Below, piece after piece: positions 9,357 through 20,600 of a DNA stretch of 35,703 nucleotides. The stretch's first letter is position 1; the number at the start of each line of letters is the position of its first letter. A program made the position numbers and the translations under genes. Below the pieces are notes generated by a model that was given only the letters and a program-made list of their open reading frames with translations, did no database searches and was not told the DNA's origin. Origin of the DNA: Paracoccaceae bacterium (lineage in GTDB: Bacteria > Pseudomonadota > Alphaproteobacteria > Rhodobacterales > Rhodobacteraceae); NCBI GenBank assembly GCA_023260835.1, contig JALQTR010000045.1, positions 1 to 35,703 on the forward strand, in the 5' to 3' direction.

Positions 9357-10624
9357 TGGACAGTATTTTGGTAACCGGCAATGGGCCGGTGAATGGGGAA
9401 ATCCCAATCACGGGGGCCAAAAATGCCTGCCTGACACTGATGCCTGCCACATTGCTCAGCGATGAACCGCTGACCCTGACCAATGCGCCGCGCCTGTCAG
9501 ATATTAAAACCATGACTGCGCTGTTGGGGTCCTTGGGCGCCGAGGTGCAGCCACTGCAGGGCGGCAAGGTGCTGGCCATGTCATCGCATAATGTGGAAAG
9601 CCAGCGCGCGGAATACGATATTGTGCGTAAAATGCGCGCCTCGATCTTGGTGCTTGGGCCGCTTTTGGCGCGCTTTGGCTATGCCGAGGTATCGCTGCCC
9701 GGCGGCTGTGCGATTGGCGCGCGGCCTGTTGATCTGCACCTTAAGGCGTTCGAGGCGATGGGTGCCGAGCTGGAATTGAAAGACGGTTACGTTTTTGCCC
9801 GCGCACCCAAGGGATTGCGCGGCGGCCGCGTGGAATTTCCATTTGTGTCCGTCGGGGCCACGGAAAACGCCCTGATGGCGGCGACTTTGGCCAAGGGGAC
9901 GACGCAGTTGATCAACGCTGCGCGCGAGCCGGAAATTGTTGATCTGGCGCAGGCGCTGCGCAAAATGGGTGCGCAGATTGATGGCGAAGGCACCGATACC
10001 ATCACCATTCAGGGGGTGGATCGGTTGGGCGGGGCCACGCATCAGGTGGTCGCGGATCGGATTGAAATGGGCACCTATATGCTGGCCCCCGCGATTGCGG
10101 GCGGGTCAGTCGAGCTGACAAATTGCAGCGTTGATTTAATTGGGGCCTTTATCGACAAACTGGCCGCTGCGGGGGTCGAGGTCACGCCCACAGAAAATGG
10201 TGTGCGCGTCACCCGCACAGCTGATCGCGTGCGCGCGGTGGATGTCATCACCGAACCCTATCCCGGGTTCCCCACAGATTTGCAGGCGCAATTCATGGCG
10301 ATGATGTGCACGGCAGATGGCACATCGGTGTTGGAAGAGAAGATATTCGAAAACCGCTTTATGCACGCGCCGGAACTGTTGCGCATGGGCGCACAGATCG
10401 AGGTGCATGGCGGCACCGCGCGTGTGACCGGCGTGCCGCAGCTGAAGGGTGCCCCTGTTATGGCAACGGATTTGCGGGCCTCTGTCTCGCTTATTCTGGC
10501 GGGGCTGGCGGCCAAGGGGGAAACTTTGGTCAACCGCGTGTATCATTTGGATCGTGGGTATGAACATGTGGAAGAAAAGCTGGGCGCGATTGGCGCCAAA
10601 ATTGAACGGGTCACTGGGTCATGA
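9356..10624 (+). CDS. murA: UDP-N-acetylglucosamine 1-carboxyvinyltransferase
   Basis: [34 protein letters not shown]...[24 protein letters not shown]. Confidence 0.96.
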   Translation: MDSILVTGNGPVNGEIPITGAKNACLTLMPATLLSDEPLTLTNAPRLSDIKTMTALLGSLGAEVQPLQGGKVLAMSSHNVESQRAEYDIVRKMRASILVLGPLLARFGYAEVSLPGGCAIGARPVDLHLKAFEAMGAELELKDGYVFARAPKGLRGGRVEFPFVSVGATENALMAATLAKGTTQLINAAREPEIVDLAQALRKMGAQIDGEGTDTITIQGVDRLGGATHQVVADRIEMGTYMLAPAIAGGSVELTNCSVDLIGAFIDKLAAAGVEVTPTENGVRVTRTADRVRAVDVITEPYPGFPTDLQAQFMAMMCTADGTSVLEEKIFENRFMHAPELLRMGAQIEVHGGTARVTGVPQLKGAPVMATDLRASVSLILAGLAAKGETLVNRVYHLDRGYEHVEEKLGAIGAKIERVTGS

Positions 10625-11085
10625 ATGATGGCCGCGATGCTGGGTTCATGGACGCGGGCGCGGGGCCTTTGCGGTTGGGTGCGGTAACCCCTGATGATCT
10701 GCTGATTCTGTCAGCCCTTGCGCAGGATGCGATTTTCTCGCTGCAAGACACGGGCTGGGACCGCGCAGCCGGTCAGTTTTCCCTGCTGATCAATCGTCTG
10801 CGCCGCGAAGAACGCACTGACATCCCCGAACGCGCCCGCGCGCTGTTGGTGGTGCAACATGTGCAGGCTGTTGCCAGCCGTGGTTTGGACATGGCAGATA
10901 AATCCGCCCCATTGGTCATTCTTTCGCTGACCCATGATGAAGACGCAGACCGCGGTGATGTGATCACCCTAGATTTGGCCGGTGGCGGCGCGCTTCGCCT
11001 TGTGGTTTCGGCGCTTGAGCTGGTCTTGCGCGATGTCACGCGCCCCTATGCAGCCCCATCAGGCAAAATGCCGGATCATTCATAG
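10621..11085 (+). CDS. DUF2948 family protein
   Basis: [49 protein letters not shown]; position between murA and hisD. Confidence 0.75.
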   Translation: MNDGRDAGFMDAGAGPLRLGAVTPDDLLILSALAQDAIFSLQDTGWDRAAGQFSLLINRLRREERTDIPERARALLVVQHVQAVASRGLDMADKSAPLVILSLTHDEDADRGDVITLDLAGGGALRLVVSALELVLRDVTRPYAAPSGKMPDHS

Positions 11086-11192
11086 GCTGGTCTGCCGATC
11101 GGGGGCTTTTAAATCCTGATGGCTTTGCGGTATAGGCGGTGCAATGTCAGATAATCTTCGATCGGGCCGCCGCGCCCGCAAAGGACGCCGAA

Positions 11193-12500
11193 ATGCCAAT
11201 TTTCCTGAACAGCCAATCCGCTGATTTTGAAATCGCCTTTGCCGCGCTTTTGGGGGCAAAACGCGAAGACAGCCCAGATGTGGATGCCATCGTAGCGGAT
11301 ATCATCGCCGATGTGCGCACCCGTGGGGATGATGCGGTGCTGGACTTGACGGCGAAATTTGATCGCCTGACGCTGACACCCAGTTCGATGCGGTTCAGCA
11401 CACAGGAAATCGCCCAGTATTGCGAACAGGTCCCCGCACCCGAGGCAGCGGCGTTGGAATTGGCGGCGGCGCGGATTCGCGCCTATCACGAACGGCAGCT
11501 GCCGCAGGATGCATCCTGGGACGACAGCACAGGCGCGCGGCTTGGCTGGCGGTGGGGGCCGGTCAGCGCGGCGGGTCTCTATGTGCCGGGGGGGCTGGCG
11601 TCTTATCCGTCATCGGTTTTGATGAATGCAATTCCGGCAAAAGTGGCGGGGGTGCAGCGGTTGGCCATTTGCGTGCCAACACCGGATGGGGTGGTGAACC
11701 CGGCGGTGATTTTGGCCGCGCGTATTGCGGGGGTGGATGAAATTTACCGCATTGGCGGCGCGCAGGCGATTGCTGCGCTGGCCTATGGCACGCAAACCAT
11801 CGCCCCAGTGGATAAAATCACCGGCCCAGGCAATGCCTTTGTCGCCGCTGCCAAACGCCGCGTATTTGGCAAGGTTGGCATTGATATGATCGCTGGACCA
11901 TCGGAAATTTTGGTCATCGCAGATGCCGATAATGATCCCGATTGGATTGCGCTTGATTTGCTCAGCCAAGCTGAACATGACGAAAGCGCGCAATCCATCC
12001 TGATCACCACCAGTGCTGATTTCGGTGCAGCCGTGGCTGCGCGGGTGGATCACTGGCTGACGAAATTGGACCGCGCCGCCATTGCCGGCCCCAGCTGGCG
12101 CGATTATGGCGCGGTGATCACCGTGCCGGATTTGGATATGGCGGCGCAGCTGTCTAACCGCATTGCGCCTGAACACCTTGAATTATGTGTGGCCGACCCT
12201 GATGCCTTGGCGGCCAAATGCATCCATGCGGGGGCGATTTTCCTGGGCGCTTGGACGCCCGAGGCTATCGGCGATTACGTAGGCGGGCCAAATCACGTTC
12301 TGCCCACCGCCCGATCCGCGCGGTTTTCATCGGGGCTGTCGGTGATGGATTTTGTTAAACGCACCACCATGGCGCGGATGACCCCAGCATCATTGGCGAC
12401 CATCGGCCCCGCAGCCGAAGTGCTGGCCACATCCGAAAGTCTGCAGGCCCATGGGCTGTCGGTGACGGCGCGGCTGCAGAAATTGAATGAAGGACAATAA
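11193..12500 (+). CDS. hisD: Histidinol dehydrogenase
   Basis: MPIFLNSQSADFEIAF start; GLYVPGGLASYPSSVLMNAIPAKVAGV, TGPGNAFVAAAKR, AGPSEILVIAD, GPNHVLPT. Confidence 0.95.
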   Translation: MPIFLNSQSADFEIAFAALLGAKREDSPDVDAIVADIIADVRTRGDDAVLDLTAKFDRLTLTPSSMRFSTQEIAQYCEQVPAPEAAALELAAARIRAYHERQLPQDASWDDSTGARLGWRWGPVSAAGLYVPGGLASYPSSVLMNAIPAKVAGVQRLAICVPTPDGVVNPAVILAARIAGVDEIYRIGGAQAIAALAYGTQTIAPVDKITGPGNAFVAAAKRRVFGKVGIDMIAGPSEILVIADADNDPDWIALDLLSQAEHDESAQSILITTSADFGAAVAARVDHWLTKLDRAAIAGPSWRDYGAVITVPDLDMAAQLSNRIAPEHLELCVADPDALAAKCIHAGAIFLGAWTPEAIGDYVGGPNHVLPTARSARFSSGLSVMDFVKRTTMARMTPASLATIGPAAEVLATSESLQAHGLSVTARLQKLNEGQ

Positions 12501-12501
12501 T

Positions 12502-13113
12502 ATGACTGTTCACCTTTATGCCGAAGATTTGCCTGATGATCTGGATCTGGGTCCGATTGTGGCGATTGATTGCGAAACCATGGGGCTGAACCCGCATCGC
12601 GACCGTTTGTGTGTGGTGCAGTTGTCATCCGGCGATGGGCATGCGCATCTGGTGCAGGTGGCGCAGGGCCAGACACGCGCCCCAAATCTGGAACGCCTGC
12701 TGCGCGACGAAAACGTGCTGAAGCTGTTTCATTTTGGCCGCTTTGATATTGCCGCCATGTATCATACATTTGGCGCATTGGCCGCGCCGGTTTATTGTAC
12801 GAAAATCGCCTCAAAATTGGTGCGCACTTACACAGATCGCCATGGGTTGAAGAACCTTTTGCAAGAATTGCTGAGCGTGGATGTGTCCAAACAACAACAA
12901 AGCAGTGATTGGGGTGCGCCCGAATTGACCCAGGCGCAGCGCGATTATGCGGCGTCCGATGTTTTGCATCTGCACCGTTTGCGCGATGCGCTGAATGGGA
13001 TGCTGGTGCGCGAGGGCCGTATGGACATGGCGCAGGCCTGTTTTGATTTTTTACCCATGCGCGCGCAATTGGATTTGGCAGGTTGGCCGGATCAGGATAT
13101 CTTTGCCCACTAA
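12502..13113 (+). CDS. rnd: Ribonuclease D-like 3'-5' exonuclease
   Basis: AIDCETMGLNPHRDRLCVVQLS, HFGRFDIAAM, YAASDVLHLHRL (DEDDy exonuclease); lacks the C-terminal HRDC half. Confidence 0.85.
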   Translation: MTVHLYAEDLPDDLDLGPIVAIDCETMGLNPHRDRLCVVQLSSGDGHAHLVQVAQGQTRAPNLERLLRDENVLKLFHFGRFDIAAMYHTFGALAAPVYCTKIASKLVRTYTDRHGLKNLLQELLSVDVSKQQQSSDWGAPELTQAQRDYAASDVLHLHRLRDALNGMLVREGRMDMAQACFDFLPMRAQLDLAGWPDQDIFAH

Positions 13114-13126
13114 AGGGGGGCCTGTC

Positions 13127-14086
13127 ATGGCTGATACGACCAGGTTTTTGGATATCGCGCGCCGAGTGATCGACACCGAAGTGCAGGCCTTGGTCCAGCT
13201 GCGCGACGGGCTGGATGACAGTTTCACCCGCGCGGTGGCACTGATCTTGGCCGCCAAAGGCCGGGTGATCGTGTCGGGCATGGGAAAATCAGGCCATGTG
13301 GGGCGTAAAATTGCGGCCACGCTGGCCTCGACCGGGACGCCGGCGTTCTTTGTCCATCCGGCCGAAGCTAGCCATGGCGATTTGGGCATGATCAGTCGCG
13401 GTGATGTGGTGTTGGTTTTGTCCAACTCTGGCGAAACACCAGAACTGGCTGATATTATCGCGCATACCCGCCGCTTTGGCATTCCAATGATCGGTGTGGC
13501 CAGCAGGCCTGAATCGAACTTGCTGCAAAACGCGGATGTCGCGCTGGTGCTGCCCGCTGCGCCCGAAGCTTGCGGCGAAGGCATCGTTCCGACATCATCA
13601 ACCACCATGACGCTGGCTTTGGGTGATGCGCTGGCGGTCACGTTGATGGAACACCGTGCCTTCACGCCAGAGCACTTTCGCCAATTCCACCCCGGCGGCA
13701 AGCTGGGCGCGCGCTTGTCAAAGGTGCGCGATCTGATGCATGGGGCCGATGCGTTACCGCGTGTGGCCCCCACCGCGCCGATGTCCGAGGTTCTGCTGGA
13801 AATCAGTCGCAAAGGGTTTGGTGTGGCGGGCGTTACGGATGCGGATAATCGGCTTTTGGGCATTATCACCGACGGCGATTTGCGCCGTCACATGCAGGGG
13901 CTGTTGGATCTTTGCGCCAGCGATGTGATGACCAAAACCCCCGCAACCATCGCGCCTGATGCCCTGGCACAAGAGGCGCTGGCCCAAATGCAGGCGCGCA
14001 AAATCACTTGTCTGTTCGTGGCGCAGGGCGATCAAACAGTTGGGCTGCTGCATATTCATGATTGCCTGCGCGCAGGTCTGGCATAA
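13127..14086 (+). CDS. kdsD: Arabinose-5-phosphate isomerase (KpsF/GutQ family, SIS + CBS)
   Basis: SGMGKSGHVGRKIAATLASTGTPAFFVHPAEASHGDLGM, LSNSGETPEL, C-terminal CBS pair. Confidence 0.92.
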   Translation: MADTTRFLDIARRVIDTEVQALVQLRDGLDDSFTRAVALILAAKGRVIVSGMGKSGHVGRKIAATLASTGTPAFFVHPAEASHGDLGMISRGDVVLVLSNSGETPELADIIAHTRRFGIPMIGVASRPESNLLQNADVALVLPAAPEACGEGIVPTSSTTMTLALGDALAVTLMEHRAFTPEHFRQFHPGGKLGARLSKVRDLMHGADALPRVAPTAPMSEVLLEISRKGFGVAGVTDADNRLLGIITDGDLRRHMQGLLDLCASDVMTKTPATIAPDALAQEALAQMQARKITCLFVAQGDQTVGLLHIHDCLRAGLA

Positions 14087-14685
14087 TGGCGCCATCCTAT
14101 TCAGCGACGCATCGGGTGATGCAGGCCCTGAAATTTGCATTGCCGCTGATTGCCGCGCTGGCTTTGGGGGTTTTGTTTTTTGTCTTGCGTGAAGTTCCGG
14201 TAACGCCAGACCGGGCAACAGATGATGGCCAATCGCGCCCCACCATTGCCCAGAAAATCGAATCGCCCATGTTTGAAGGCAGCACAAGAAATGGGGCGTT
14301 GATTTCGGTCGGCGCCGCCGCGGTCGAGGCAAACACAACCGATGGCACCATGATCGCACGGCAGATCGCTGCGCGCTTGCAGTATCCCCAAAATGGCCCT
14401 CGGTTTCTGCTGACAGCGCCCAAAGGCGCATTGACGGTGGCAGATACGCGGGCCGAATTTACAGGCGGAGTGCGGGCGCAAAGCAGTGCTGGGTTTTCCT
14501 TTTCCACCGAAATAGTCACACTGGTTCTGGACCCAATCGTTTTATCCGCCCCAACGGCCGTACGGGCACGCCACCCGCTGGGGGATATTGATGCGGGATC
14601 CATCCGTATCTCCGCCAATCAAGGCGGCGTGAAAATTGATTTTCAAGATGGGGTGCGGCTGTTATACAAACCCCAGAATAAATAA
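14086..14685 (+). CDS. lptC: LPS export protein LptC
   Basis: N-terminal TM, tandem lptC-A-B order; TAATG overlap with kdsD. Confidence 0.8.
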   Translation: MAPSYSATHRVMQALKFALPLIAALALGVLFFVLREVPVTPDRATDDGQSRPTIAQKIESPMFEGSTRNGALISVGAAAVEANTTDGTMIARQIAARLQYPQNGPRFLLTAPKGALTVADTRAEFTGGVRAQSSAGFSFSTEIVTLVLDPIVLSAPTAVRARHPLGDIDAGSIRISANQGGVKIDFQDGVRLLYKPQNK

Positions 14686-14699
14686 GGGGCTGCGAAAAT

Positions 14700-15182
14700 A
14701 TGCGCGCGTTTGGGTGGATTGTTATTGGGGTTATCTTCGCATTGCCGATCAGCGCCACTGCGCAGGCGTTACAATTTGGTTCTGCGGCGCTGGATCCCTC
14801 TGCGCCGCTGGAAATTTCATCCGACAGCCTGTCGATTGACGAAACAACCAACAGCGCGGAATTATCTGGGTCTGTGTTCATTCAGCAAGGCGCAATGGCA
14901 TTAGCGGCAGATCAGCTGCGCATCACCTATGGGGCGGACAGCGATTTGCGCAGCTTTGCGGCCAAAGGCGCAGTTCGGCTGGAAAACCCGCCAACCGTTA
15001 TTCAGGCGGATGAGGCGTTTTATGACTTTGCGGATGAAAAGATCCGCCTTACAGGGAATGTGGCCGTCATCAACGGGGACAGCCGTGTTTCTGCACAGAC
15101 GATGGCGATTGATCTGCGCACAGGTCAGGCATCGCTGCGCGGACAGGTGCGCAGCCAAATCAAGCTTGCGCCAAAAGAATGA
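14700..15182 (+). CDS. lptA: LPS export periplasmic protein LptA
   Basis: Signal peptide, [40 protein letters not shown] OstA-like fold. Confidence 0.85.
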   Translation: MRAFGWIVIGVIFALPISATAQALQFGSAALDPSAPLEISSDSLSIDETTNSAELSGSVFIQQGAMALAADQLRITYGADSDLRSFAAKGAVRLENPPTVIQADEAFYDFADEKIRLTGNVAVINGDSRVSAQTMAIDLRTGQASLRGQVRSQIKLAPKE

Positions 15183-15913
15183 TGGATAGGTCCCAATCAT
15201 TGTCAGTGCGCAATTTGCGCAAAAGCTATGGCAAGCGGTTGATTATCCGCGATGTGTCATTGTCGCTGTCGCGCGGTGAAGTAGTTGCTCTGCTTGGCCC
15301 CAACGGCAGCGGGAAAACCACCAGCTTTTACGCCATTGCGGGGCTTGTTGGGGCGGATGCGGGGCAGGTGGTGATTGATGGGCAAGACGTAACGCGCGCG
15401 CCAATGTATCGCCGGGCGCGTCTGGGTCTGGGGTATTTGCCACAAGAAATGTCCATTTTTCGCGGATTATCTGTACAGGATAATATCCGCGCCGTTCTAG
15501 AGATAACCCATAAATCGCGCGCCAAACGGGCTGAGCGGCTGGAACAGCTGTTGTCGGAATTTGCGATTGATCATCTGCGCACTTCCCCCGCCGTGGCCTT
15601 GTCTGGGGGGGAACGGCGCCGGCTTGAAATTGCGCGGGCTTTGGCATCAGATCCGTCATATTTACTGTTGGACGAACCCTTTGCAGGGGTGGATCCGATA
15701 TCTGTGGGGGATATTCGCGCCCTGGTCGCTGATTTGAAAACCCGCGGGTTGGGGGTCTTGATTACCGATCATAATGTCCGTGAAACGCTGGAAATTGTGG
15801 ATCGCGCCTATATCCTGCACGATGGCGGGGTGATCATGTCTGGCACCGCGGATGAGGTGGTCGCCAATGCCGATGTGCGGCGCGTGTATCTGGGGCAAGA
15901 TTTCAAAATCTGA
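15179..15913 (+). CDS. lptB: LPS export ABC transporter ATP-binding protein LptB
   Basis: [63 protein letters not shown]. Confidence 0.94.
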   Translation: MMDRSQSLSVRNLRKSYGKRLIIRDVSLSLSRGEVVALLGPNGSGKTTSFYAIAGLVGADAGQVVIDGQDVTRAPMYRRARLGLGYLPQEMSIFRGLSVQDNIRAVLEITHKSRAKRAERLEQLLSEFAIDHLRTSPAVALSGGERRRLEIARALASDPSYLLLDEPFAGVDPISVGDIRALVADLKTRGLGVLITDHNVRETLEIVDRAYILHDGGVIMSGTADEVVANADVRRVYLGQDFKI

Positions 15914-15948
15914 CCAATGGCAACAACTGGGCGAAGTGTAATACAATT

Positions 15949-15963
15949 TTAACCCTTTGTTAA
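15949..15963. promoter_or_regulatory. Candidate CtrA-type box TTAA-N7-TTAA
   Basis: TTAACCCTTTGTTAA in the lptB-hpf intergenic region. Confidence 0.4.
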
Positions 15964-15992
15964 TAGGGATAAAAGATTTTTTACCGCTTTTG

Positions 15993-16020
15993 AAAATTAT
16001 CGCCAGTTCACGATAATTTT
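15993..16020. repeat. 10-bp perfect inverted repeat AAAATTATCG-N8-CGATAATTTT upstream of hpf
   Basis: Direct reading of both arms; spacer CCAGTTCA. Confidence 0.75.
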
Positions 16021-16149
16021 GCCTTGGTTTTCGTTGACAGTTTGGCGCTTTGGGCGCTTCATTGGGGTTAGGGACGGGCAATCAGCCCATCCTGTCCGGC
16101 CCAAGGGGGCGACTGATCTGCCCCTAGGCACTTCAAGAAGGAGCAAAAC

Positions 16150-16719
16150 ATGCGCACCCAAATCACAGGAAAACAGATCGATATCGGCGATGCCCTGCAA
16201 ACCCATGTCAAAGATGAACTTGCAGTTGTCATGGGCAAATATTCGCAGCGACCAACCGATGCCACCGTGATATTTTCCAAAAATGCGCATGAATTTGTTT
16301 GTGAAGTGATTGTGCATTTGTCGACCGGTCTGAACGTGCAGGCCAAGGCCCATGCCACGGAAATTTATGCCGCTTGCGATGGGGCTGTTGAAAAGCTGGA
16401 CAAACAATTGCGCCGTTACAAGCGCAGGTTGAAAGACCATCACAAAGAACGCACCGATCCGGTTGAACTTTTGTCAGGTGCATCATATATCCTCGCCAGC
16501 GAAGAGGAGACCGACGATTCGGATGCATCCATGCAGCCCGTTATCATCGCCGAGACAGAGATGAAGATCCAATCTTTGTCCGTGGGTGAGGCGGTGATGC
16601 AAATGGAACTGGCAGGGGCAAACGTCCTGGTCTTCAAAAACGAAGGAAAAAATGCGGTCAACGTGGTGTATCGCCGCGAAGACGGAAACATAGGCTGGAT
16701 CGAGCCGCAAACAGCCTGA
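16150..16719 (+). CDS. hpf: Ribosome hibernation promoting factor, long form
   Basis: MRTQITGKQIDIGDALQTHVKDEL N-domain plus C-terminal SVGEAVMQMELAGANVLVFKNEGKNAVNVVYRREDGNIGWIEP. Confidence 0.93.
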   Translation: MRTQITGKQIDIGDALQTHVKDELAVVMGKYSQRPTDATVIFSKNAHEFVCEVIVHLSTGLNVQAKAHATEIYAACDGAVEKLDKQLRRYKRRLKDHHKERTDPVELLSGASYILASEEETDDSDASMQPVIIAETEMKIQSLSVGEAVMQMELAGANVLVFKNEGKNAVNVVYRREDGNIGWIEPQTA

Positions 16720-16768
16720 TCTGATTGGGCGTACCTGCGGCGATTTGCAAATTCGTAAGGACGCTTTG

Positions 16769-17233
16769 ATGAAACTGGTCGATCTGCTGAAGCCCGAGGC
16801 GGTAAAGGTTATTTATGCCGCCTCCAGCAAAAAGCGGTTGTTACATGATATCGCGGATTTGGCGCAGGCAGCCTATGGGCTGTCTGCCCATGATGCTGTG
16901 CATGCGCTGCAGGATCGTGAAAGTTTGGGCCCCACGGGTGTGGGCAATGGTGTGGCGCTGCCGCATGCTCGGATTGATGGGCTTGATGCGGTCAAGGGGG
17001 CGTTCATCTTACTGGAAAAGCCGATTGATTTTGAATCGGTCGACCGTCAGCCAGTGGATTTGTGTTTTGCCCTGTTTGCACCGCAAGACGCAGGGGTCGA
17101 ACATCTGAAGGCCTTGGCCGCCGTTTCACGCGCACTGCGGGACACATCGATGTGCGCCAAATTGCGTGTGAATGCCGATCCAGCCAAATTATATGCGATT
17201 TTGACCGAGGTTGCGTCTGTCCAAGCGGCGTGA
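16769..17233 (+). CDS. ptsN: PTS IIA-like nitrogen regulatory protein
   Basis: MKLVDLLKPEAVKVIYAASSKKRLLHDIADLA; ESLGPTGVGNGVALPHARIDGL active-site His. Confidence 0.92.
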   Translation: MKLVDLLKPEAVKVIYAASSKKRLLHDIADLAQAAYGLSAHDAVHALQDRESLGPTGVGNGVALPHARIDGLDAVKGAFILLEKPIDFESVDRQPVDLCFALFAPQDAGVEHLKALAAVSRALRDTSMCAKLRVNADPAKLYAILTEVASVQAA

Positions 17234-17237
17234 TTTT

Positions 17238-17624
17238 TCACGCGCAGGGGTATTTCGACCCAGCCGCGTCTGAACATTCCAATGTGCACAGTTTGGACTG
17301 TAGCAGCGTATTGCGCAGGCTGGGAAAGGCGTTGGTTTTGCTTTGGCAATCGCCAAAGGATTTGTCCCCAATCGGTGTATAGCTGCAGGTGACAGCGGAT
17401 CGCTGCAGATAGGCCGCGGCCACATTTTTCGCCAAAGCGCCTGCCGGTAGATCTGGTTTGGGACAGATGATGCCTTCCACATGGACCACATGCCCCTTTA
17501 ACAGCAGGGTATCACCCGCCATGGCGCGGCGATCCTGTGGCGCGGCACTGATGCTGTTGGCAGCAAGGCACAGGGCGGTGATAATCAGCGCGAATAATGG
17601 CATGATGGCGGGTCCTTTCGCCAT
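17238..17624 (-). CDS. Exported Cys-rich protein, degenerate SNase-like (thermonuclease-like)
   Basis: Signal-like N-terminus, MAGDTLLLKGHVVHVEGIICPKP..AAAYLQRSAVTCSYTPIGDKSFGDC; convergent with ptsN. Confidence 0.5.
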   Translation of the reverse strand: MAKGPAIMPLFALIITALCLAANSISAAPQDRRAMAGDTLLLKGHVVHVEGIICPKPDLPAGALAKNVAAAYLQRSAVTCSYTPIGDKSFGDCQSKTNAFPSLRNTLLQSKLCTLECSDAAGSKYPCA

Positions 17625-17657
17625 CAGCCTATCACATTTGGGTGCTGTTCCCTAATC

Positions 17658-20600
17658 TTATGTTCGAAACACGCGGTAAATCGCGGGGATGACCAAAACA
17701 GTCAGCAATGTAGAACTGAGCAGCCCAAACAAAAGCGACAGCGCCAAGCCCTGAAAAATCGGATCCGTCAGGATAACGGCCGCCCCAATCATGGCCGCAA
17801 TGGCCGTCAGAAGGATCGGTTTGAACCGGATCGCGCCGGCATCCAACAGCACCTGTACCTTATCTGTGCCGGGCGCCGCATGGCGAATGAAATCCACCAA
17901 AAGGATCGAATTGCGCACAATGATACCGGCCAAGGCGATAAAGCCAATCATAGATGGGGCTGAAAACGGTGCGCCAAACAGCCAATGGCCAAAGATGATG
18001 CCCAAGAATGTCAATGGAATGGGGGTCAGGATCACCAGCGGCAGTTTGAAGGACCCAAATTGTGCCACCACCAGAATATAAATCCCCAGCAGGGCGACGG
18101 CGAAGGCTGCGCCCATGTCACGGAAGGTAACCCATGTGACCTCCCATTCGCCATCCCACAACAGGGTAATGCCGGTTTCATCTTCGGGTTGGCCGTTAAA
18201 CCGGATGGTAGGTTTTTCGCCCGGCGCCCAGTCCATTTGATCCAGTGCATCCGCCACCGCCAGCATCCCGTAAAGCGGGGCTTCGTATTCGCCGGCCAAT
18301 TCCGCCATCACCATTTCTGCGGCGCGGCCATTCCGGCGGAAAATTGGAAACGATGCGTTTTCACGCGTGATGGTGATCACATCCCCTAATTCCACAACGC
18401 CCCGCGCGCCGGGCAAGACATTGGCAGGCAAAGGCGTTGATAAAAACCGTTCATCCAAAACCCGGTCTGATTTGTCCCGCGCAACGGTAATGGGAATGGG
18501 ATACCGGCCATCGCCCCGATGCGAATAGCCCACAGTTTGTCCCGCATTCAGCAGCGCCAGTGTATTGAATACATCCTGTTCTTGAACGCCGTAAAATTCC
18601 AACTGGTCTGGTTCGATTGTGGCGCGCAGCCGTTCAGGGGCCACCCCGAAACTGTCGTCGACATCAACAATGAAGGGCACGTTTTCAAACGCGGTACGGA
18701 TTTTACGCGCGGCCTCGCGCCGTGCATCCCCATTGGGCCCGTATATTTCCGCCATTAATGTGGCGATTACCGGGGGACCGGGGGGCGGCTCAACCGTCTT
18801 CAGGTTCGTCCCCTTTGGCAAATCAATTGTCTGAAGGCGGTTTCGGATATCCAATGCGATTTCATGGCTGGTGCGATCACGCTGGGATTTATGCGCCAAT
18901 GTGATCTGTACATCCCCCATTTCAGGCCGAGCGCGCAGATAATAGTGACGCACAAGCCCGTTGAAGTTAAAGGGGGCTGCATCGCCCGCATGGGTCTGCA
19001 CGGAGATCACCTCGGGCAGTTGCAGCACCGTTTGGGCCACGTGTTGCGCCACGCCATCGGTCGCCTCGACCGAGGCGCCTTCGGGCAGGTCAATCACCAC
19101 AGAAATTTCTGATTTATTGTCAAATGGCAGCAGCTTCACCGTCACATCGCGGGTATAAAGCGCGCCCAAAGACCCAAAGGACAGCACAGCCGAAATCAGC
19201 AAAAACGCCAAACTGCGTTTGCGGCTGCGCAAAATGGGACGCGCCACGGCGGTATAGGCGCGCTCCAACGGCCCGCGCGGTCCGTGGTGATCGTCATCCC
19301 CATGGGCATGCGCAGGGGCGCGCCCAGCGATTTTCATCATAAGCCATGGGGTGATGATGACCGCCACGAAAAACGAAAAGATCATTGCGGCGGACGCATT
19401 GGCGGGAATGGGGCTCATGTATGGGCCCATCAGGCCGGACACAAACAGCATCGGCAACAGGGCTGCGACAACGGTCAGCGTGGCCACGATGGTTGGATTG
19501 CCTACTTCGGCCACGGCGCGGATGGCCTTTTGCATACGCGATGCGGGATCGCGCATGGCCCAATGCCGCGCAATATTTTCAATCACAACGATGGCATCAT
19601 CCACCAAAATCCCGATAGAAAAAATCAGTGCAAACAGCGATACGCGGTTCAAGGTGTAGCCCATGATCCATGCCGCAAACAGCGTCAGCAAGATGGTGAC
19701 GGGGATGACAACCGCGACAACGATTGCCTCGCGCCAGCCGATAGAAAACAGAACCAGCGCAACGATGGACACGGTTGCAAGGGCCAAATGAAACAGCAGT
19801 TCATTGGCTTTTTCATCTGCGGTTTCCCCGTAATCTCGGGTGATGTCGATGGCGATACTGTCTGGGATCAATGTGTCTTGCAGCAGGTCCAACCGATGCA
19901 AAACGGCTTCGGCAACGGTTACGGCATTTGCGCCGGCGCGTTTGGCAATGGCCAAAGTCACCGCTGGCGTGCGGATGATTTGCCCATCTTCTGTGCGCGT
20001 TATATTCGCGACCAGCTTATCAGATGTGTTCGGCTCAAAACTGACATCCGCCACATCGCGCACGTAAACGGGACGATTGTCCCGCGTGGTGATCAACAGA
20101 TTGGCCACATCAGCGGGGGCCTGAAGGGTCTGCCCTGCAACCAGCGCCAGTTGCATGCCGCCATCACGGATCAGACCGGTGTTGAAAGCGCGGTTTGCGC
20201 CTTGCACCTTTCCAGCCAGCTGCTGCAATGTCACACCATACAGCGCAAGGCGTTCTGGGTCTGGTGCAATCCGGATCGCTTCGGGTGCATCGCCGACAAG
20301 ATAGGTCAGCCCAACATTTTCGATTTTGGCCAATTCAACGCGCAATTCGCGTGCGATGCGGGTTAATTCATTGGCGGAAATGTCCAAATCGGGGGATGCA
20401 GGCGCCAAGGTCAGCGCCACAATCGCCACATCATCAATGCCGCGCCCAACGATCAGGGGCTGGTCAATGCCCACTGGGATTCGGTCCAGATTGGCGCGTA
20501 ATTTTTCATGAACCCGTAAAATTGCGGCATCAGACGAGGTGCCAACCACAAACCGCGCGGTGACCATGGCATAATCATCTGATGTTTGGGAATAGACATG

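Noticed and set aside
13051-13869. 272-aa minus-strand ORF opposite kdsD
   Set aside because: Ser/Ala/Pro-rich shadow ORF; the plus strand carries unambiguous SIS and CBS motifs.
19284-20366. 360-aa plus-strand ORF opposite the RND permease
   Set aside because: Antisense shadow ORF; low-complexity His/Gln/Asp/Arg-rich translation with no recognisable domain, while the minus strand encodes a clear RND protein.
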